From assembly GCA_964036295.1 (NCBI GenBank), contig OZ038469.1, positions 15,867,591 through 15,931,590 on the forward strand: a DNA stretch of 64,000 nt, read 5' to 3'. Under the pieces are notes generated by a model. That model ran no database searches. It saw only the letters and a program-made list of their open reading frames with translations, and was not told the origin of the DNA. This stretch comes from Plumapathes pennacea (Eukaryota; Cnidaria; Anthozoa; Antipatharia; Myriopathidae). The position numbers and the translations under genes are program-made. Of this stretch, positions 59,657 to 64,000 are shown piece by piece (positions within the stretch are counted from its first letter, which is position 1; the number at the start of each line of letters is the position of its first letter).

Positions 59657-62346
59657 TAAATAGCCATTTCTAAGCTCCTAAACCGTTTTCGTTATTTGCG
59701 CGAAAACACCGAGTTCTACTAAATTGTTGGAATATGGTGGAGTCCGGATCGCAGCCACTCATTCTACTGAAACGATATTGGCAGAACCACGTTCGCGATT
59801 AGTGAACTCCGCGAGCGCGGGCTTTTGTCTCAAACTAAATCTTGGACGAGATAATGTCTGCATTCGTGTGAGTTCATGTTTAGTTCCTATAAAATAGATA
59901 AGAAATCGCTTTTCCTCGGCGCCTTGGGGCGCGCACCGAAAATCGTTATCGTGCGTCAGGCGCCATCGATGGGAAATCGGCTCATCGCGACAAGTTACCA
60001 CCAGCGCCATCTGCCTCTTGCCTGTCGGTCTACCAAACTTGTTCGTTGGTCTGTTCATAATCGACTTTTTTGACAGTTTTGTCGTCATCAAGGCGTCAAG
60101 AATAATCTGCGCGCGGATGTGGTTATTTTTTTATCCCGCCAACTTGCACCTGCACGTATGCTGATTTTCGGGCGAGAAGACAAAAGCGGGCTCGCTAACA
60201 CACCAGCAACACGCAACGCACACGAACATCTTACGCACGGCACGTAATTAAATGTCGCGACATAACGGCAAAGTAAGATTCTATAATCGAGACATCCGTT
60301 TTTTTAGCCAAAAAACTGTTTTCTTCTTCTTCTTCTTCTTCCTCTTCTTCGTTTCAACGTGTAAACCCTGAAATGTAGAGGATGCTGAATTAAGATCAGT
60401 ATTTGCATCCGACTGTTTCATGACTTAAGCTATAGAATAGAAAATTAGCTATAGCATATCATTTGATGTCCAGTACTCTGTGACAGTATCCTTTGAACTC
60501 TGATAAAGTTCTTTTCAATTCTACACCTTCAGAGTTGTGAACCATGTGTCAACTTCTTTTCATTTTATCCTAAATGTGATAGCTTTTGAAATTACTTTAT
60601 AACACGGTTCTTCCTCTTTTAAATTAGAGCAGTAAAAACGGGGCTTTCGACAATGATTATCATGAATGTATTTTGTTTGAATTATTTAGCATCCTGACTT
60701 TAGAAATGGAATAACTAATGACGGTGCTTCTGGAAACTTGATGAATGCGAGCTTAAGCGCATTACAATTGTTTACTCAAACAAAAAGGTGAAAATTACCT
60801 GGGGTTATCCGCAAAGCATAAGAGTTATCCGGAAACTTCATTTTGATCTAAGGTTAAATGATGAAAAAGGATTGATCAAATTTTCAAACATCGCTTATCG
60901 TTGCCGTGTTGAAAACATATTTACAATTTTACTGATACATTCTTATTTAAAAACGAAGCCAATGTGACATTTTTTGACATTTTGCGCTTATTTAAAAAAG
61001 CAGTGTGTGTTTACCCCGCATACATAATTTGCACCGGCACGGCTAGCGGTTTAATTAAAGAAAGACCCCGTTTTATCATCGTGTATTTATTGAAGTGACT
61101 TAATACTTGGCAAAGTCAGCACTTTAGGGTTGAGTCCTGTATATTTTGCCATGGGAACAACTCCAAAGATTTGTCTTTCCCCCAAGACTCGGTCTCCTAT
61201 TAATAATAATAAAAATCAACGTGAAGACAGAGAAAAGCACCAGAAAATTATACAACCGCATTCCTGCAAGGGGCTACTACAAATTCGCTGCCTGATGTAC
61301 AAAACAAGTACTCAACTTCACTGTGTCATCCCCTTAGTTATAGAAAATAAACGTGTCACACAAGTTTGCAAATACAAAAAAGGGAACACTTTACAAAGTT
61401 CAACTATCTCTTACTGGTCAGAAGACTCTGCCTTCGTTCAACGAGGTTTTACAGCCACACAGACGCAAACCAAGTTCTCACAGAGACTGGAATTGTATTG
61501 TGCTTTAATCAAACATGGCCACGGATATGCTAAACGGTCATGAAAAATAAAATCCTGACATTTTGAGTCATTATGAGCCGCAAACTGACGGACATTAAGC
61601 CGCCTGGAAAAATTTGATATTCACTTCAACAAGCAAACAATATTCACAGAACCTTAGAAAATTACCCAATACTACGAAATATTCTACTGTTTGGCCTGAC
61701 ACGAGACCGCAGATCGTGCAAATATCTCTCTCCTTTGTACCCTTTCGTAAGAAAGGTAAACATCTTTGATCGTAATAACGAAAGTCATTTTTCGTAGATG
61801 AATAATTTAGTATCGAGATAGCGAGGGAGGCGATGTGGGGCTTAATACTCAATGCTGTTGACTTGAGAGACAAGTGGAAATATAGTTCAGTGGCGCCTCG
61901 AAGATCAAAACATGATTTATTGATTTTTTCCAAACCATACAATTCTAAGTGTTGATGAGTGGTTGGAGACTCGTCGATCGTAAAATACACGGGTTTTTGA
62001 TAACGTACTGTTGTTGAATAACGCCAATTTCGGTCCCACAGAGGAAAACTTCTGATCTGACAAATAAAAAAAGAAATTAAAAAAGGGGGAGAGGAGAAAC
62101 GACATAATGAAAGATGAGTTTTACTTTAGTTTTCAGGCAACGATTAGCCAAAATACAATATTTTTTGAAAAAATATTCATTGATTACAGCCCGGAGTGCA
62201 CATGCAAACGAGGCAGACAGGAAACGAACAAAGAAAACAAACAAAAGCAACTAGTTCCCAGGATCACGCAAATACCGGATGCTATATAATGTAACGGCAG
62301 ATGTTCCAACTGTTTAGAAGTGAATTTGCGTTGACCAAGAAGAAGA

Positions 62347-62629
62347 ATGTGGCGATTCCTGTTACTGGCGGTTCTTTCCGTCGGGTCTGACGGATACGAA
62401 GAAGACACGGTTCGTGTGTAAACCGAATAAATTCAAGTTGGCAAGAGGCCACTGTCTGAACTATTTTCCTCGTGTTTTCCAGGGACATCCTCAGCACCGG
62501 ACTCTGTCGGCGTCGGAACTGAACCAAGCAGCGGGGCTGACCAACTATCCGAAATTCGTATCAAATATTCTAAAACCGATCCTGCGAGTGCGTACCCCAG
62601 GGACGAAAGGACATCGCAAAGTGGAGAAG
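62347..62629 (+). CDS. QPCT: Glutaminyl-peptide cyclotransferase-like gene, 5' exons only
   Basis: Glutaminyl cyclase is a secreted or Golgi zinc enzyme that converts N-terminal glutamine to pyroglutamate. Exon 1 (62347-62409) encodes a signal peptide (MWRFLLLAVLSVGSDGYEED). Exon 2 (62483-62629) encodes HRTLSASELNQAAGL, FVSNILKPILRVRTPGTKGH and RKVEK, which matches the family's N-terminal segment (L-x-x-x-L-x-x-x-A, then L-x-P-x-L-x-x-R-x-PG-x-x-G). The catalytic zinc-binding part is not in the window, so the gene continues past the right edge. The intron between these exons is only about 70 bp and its donor (GTTCGT, or GTGTAA six bases later, both phase 0) is weak. Confidence 0.62.
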
Positions 62630-64000
62630 GTATTTTGTTTCATATGTCTCAAAACAAACAAAAAAACAAACTAGTTGTGCCTAAAACGAGGAAGGTAAAT
62701 ACAAGTTTGAAGTAGCTGGCTGCCATCGTCCACTAGTGCTCTAGCTTTTTCTACACCGGTGCGGAGTTTGGCGAATACATTTTTACGATGCTCAAGATAT
62801 TGATTATATTAAGAATGTCGGTCCTTCCTGGTGCTGATTTATAGCAGACCTACTTGACACATACACCCGATTATCGATGTCGAAATGGCAGATGATATCA
62901 CCATAAGTGCGACACTCTTTCAACCGCTAAAAAATTACTAGACAAAGCATTTCACTGCCTCTCGCATTAGATCTTGAATTCAAAGTGAAAGGGATTTTGG
63001 TTCCTTGCATCAAGTCTCCTCACAATTTGCTCGATATTTAACATTTTAGGATAACTTTTTCAGCTCATATGTATCTGTAGTTACCGGTGTGATGTCCGGC
63101 ACGCGTGCCGGTTCGCGGCAATTAAAGCGACCCAAAGTTCTCGCTCAAAAGCTCTTAAAAGAACTCATCACTGAAAGAATTAAGTTAATATTGAGCCTTG
63201 GCTGTATTGTTTAATTAGCATAAGAGTCAATTTACGGTTTAGTCGTATGAAGAAACGGCTTAACAACACAAAACCGCTGTTTTTCTGCGCGATAATGGAC
63301 ATTGTGTGCCCCAATTAAAAAATTTAGAGGGCAAGTAAGTTGCGGCGTTACAGCAAATTTTACAATGAAAATTACGCGAATTATTAAATTAAATTTTCTA
63401 CCACAGAGGCGTTCGCGATATGTTGTTGACAGTTGCATTAAAACTATCCAAAATACAATTGTATTCCCTGACAATTTTCTGGCCGAAAATAATGAATAAA
63501 GAATTCACTTGTCTTGTACTATAAGGACTTTCCCTACTAATAATACTGAAAAATAGGAACATTTAAATGACAATAGCGGCGCACCTGCCTTGCAGGACAG
63601 ATCAAGCTGATGTTGGTGTGTTCACACATTATTTCCCACGCAATTTCCCATAATCAACGGTCAAAAAAAATTTAGTTATTGCTAAATTATGAATTCCACA
63701 CATAGTGTATCAGGAAACGAGTGATTTGGATACAAATATAACGTTGATTCACAGTGGAAATGTTTTCTATTATAATTTTAAAAACATATTTTTTATCTAC
63801 GTATATGAGAAGAGTTTTGGGGACCCAGCTGTCAAAGCATGTAACTTGAAATGTCAGTCATCTCCTTGGTTGTGGAGACGACGGACATTTCAGGCTGTGA
63901 AGCATGATAAGGACGCTAAACCTGGTTATTCAGCCCTAATTTATATTTGATACTGAGCTCAGAAGTTAAAAGTTGATAACGAGAAACTTTTTCTCGCAGT
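62630..64000 (+). other. Presumed long second intron of the QPCT-like gene
   Basis: I found no exon matching the next part of glutaminyl cyclase and no other gene. The sequence is AT-rich. A short diverged inverted repeat around 63845-63890 (AAATGTCAGTCATCTCC ... GGACATTTCAGGC) recalls words of the foldback at 8536. Confidence 0.4.

Larger units (their letters stand above)
57170..62346. other. 5.2-kb spacer without a convincing gene
   Basis: This divergent interval between the coiled-coil gene and QPCT contains a foldback element (57793-58128), a 28-bp minisatellite (58231-58396), poly(A)/(T) tracts (58801-58827, 59512-59540, 59623-59655) and a (TTC)n run (60323-60348). The longest open frames (59759-60091 minus, 61130-61543 plus, 61595-61990 minus) show no protein family signature or flanking splice signals that I trust. 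A distal promoter or unannotated 5' exons may lie here. Confidence 0.55.

Noticed and set aside
59759-60091. 110-residue minus-strand open frame
   Set aside because: Composition is not clearly coding and no splice partners were found; left unannotated.
61130-61543. 137-residue open frame in the 57-62 kb spacer
   Set aside because: No family features, no signal peptide or membrane segment, and no nearby exons that fit; could be chance.
63705-63950. Candidate further QPCT exon near the right edge
   Set aside because: None of the expected glutaminyl-cyclase motifs (zinc-binding His/Asp/Glu region) is present.

Overview
This is animal nuclear DNA. It has short exons bounded by GT/AG introns, metazoan gene families, many small inverted-repeat elements and microsatellites, and no bacterial features. 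Protein content, intron density and AT-rich introns fit an anthozoan cnidarian, most likely a stony coral; that placement is inference and no search was run.

Eight protein-coding genes alternate strictly in strand (- + - + - + - +). In order they are: PRPF39, a U1 snRNP splicing factor (minus, C-terminal end off the left edge); a TMEM179-type four-pass membrane protein (plus); a second TMEM179-type gene (minus) with identical intron phases; a sororin/CDCA5 homologue (plus); an NXPE-family PC-esterase (minus); KNTC1/Rod, the large RZZ-complex checkpoint protein, in about 72 exons over 27 kb (plus); an acidic coiled-coil protein ending in a CaaX box (minus, family not recognised); and the first exons of a glutaminyl-peptide cyclotransferase (QPCT-like, plus, running off the right edge). 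All CDS models were built by hand from splice sites, and codon phase closes at every junction.

The alternation makes divergent pairs with shared promoter space (PRPF39/TMEM179 only 156 bp apart) and convergent pairs with shared 3' ends (the TMEM179 pair, sororin/NXPE, KNTC1/coiled-coil). The KNTC1/coiled-coil 3' junction holds a 333-bp satellite array of about seven units, each with an internal dyad. Two genes act in mitotic chromosome segregation (sororin protects sister cohesion, Rod/KNTC1 serves the spindle checkpoint), but no operon-like relation is implied.

Repeats fill introns and spacers: at least eight inverted-repeat (MITE or foldback) families, a tRNA-Ser-derived SINE, a 5'-truncated non-LTR retrotransposon tail, minisatellites and long triplet arrays. 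Several lie against gene structure: one KNTC1 intron is almost entirely a MITE, another MITE copy begins at the KNTC1 stop codon, and one KNTC1 3' splice site is triplicated in tandem. From 57.2 to 62.3 kb I see no convincing gene.
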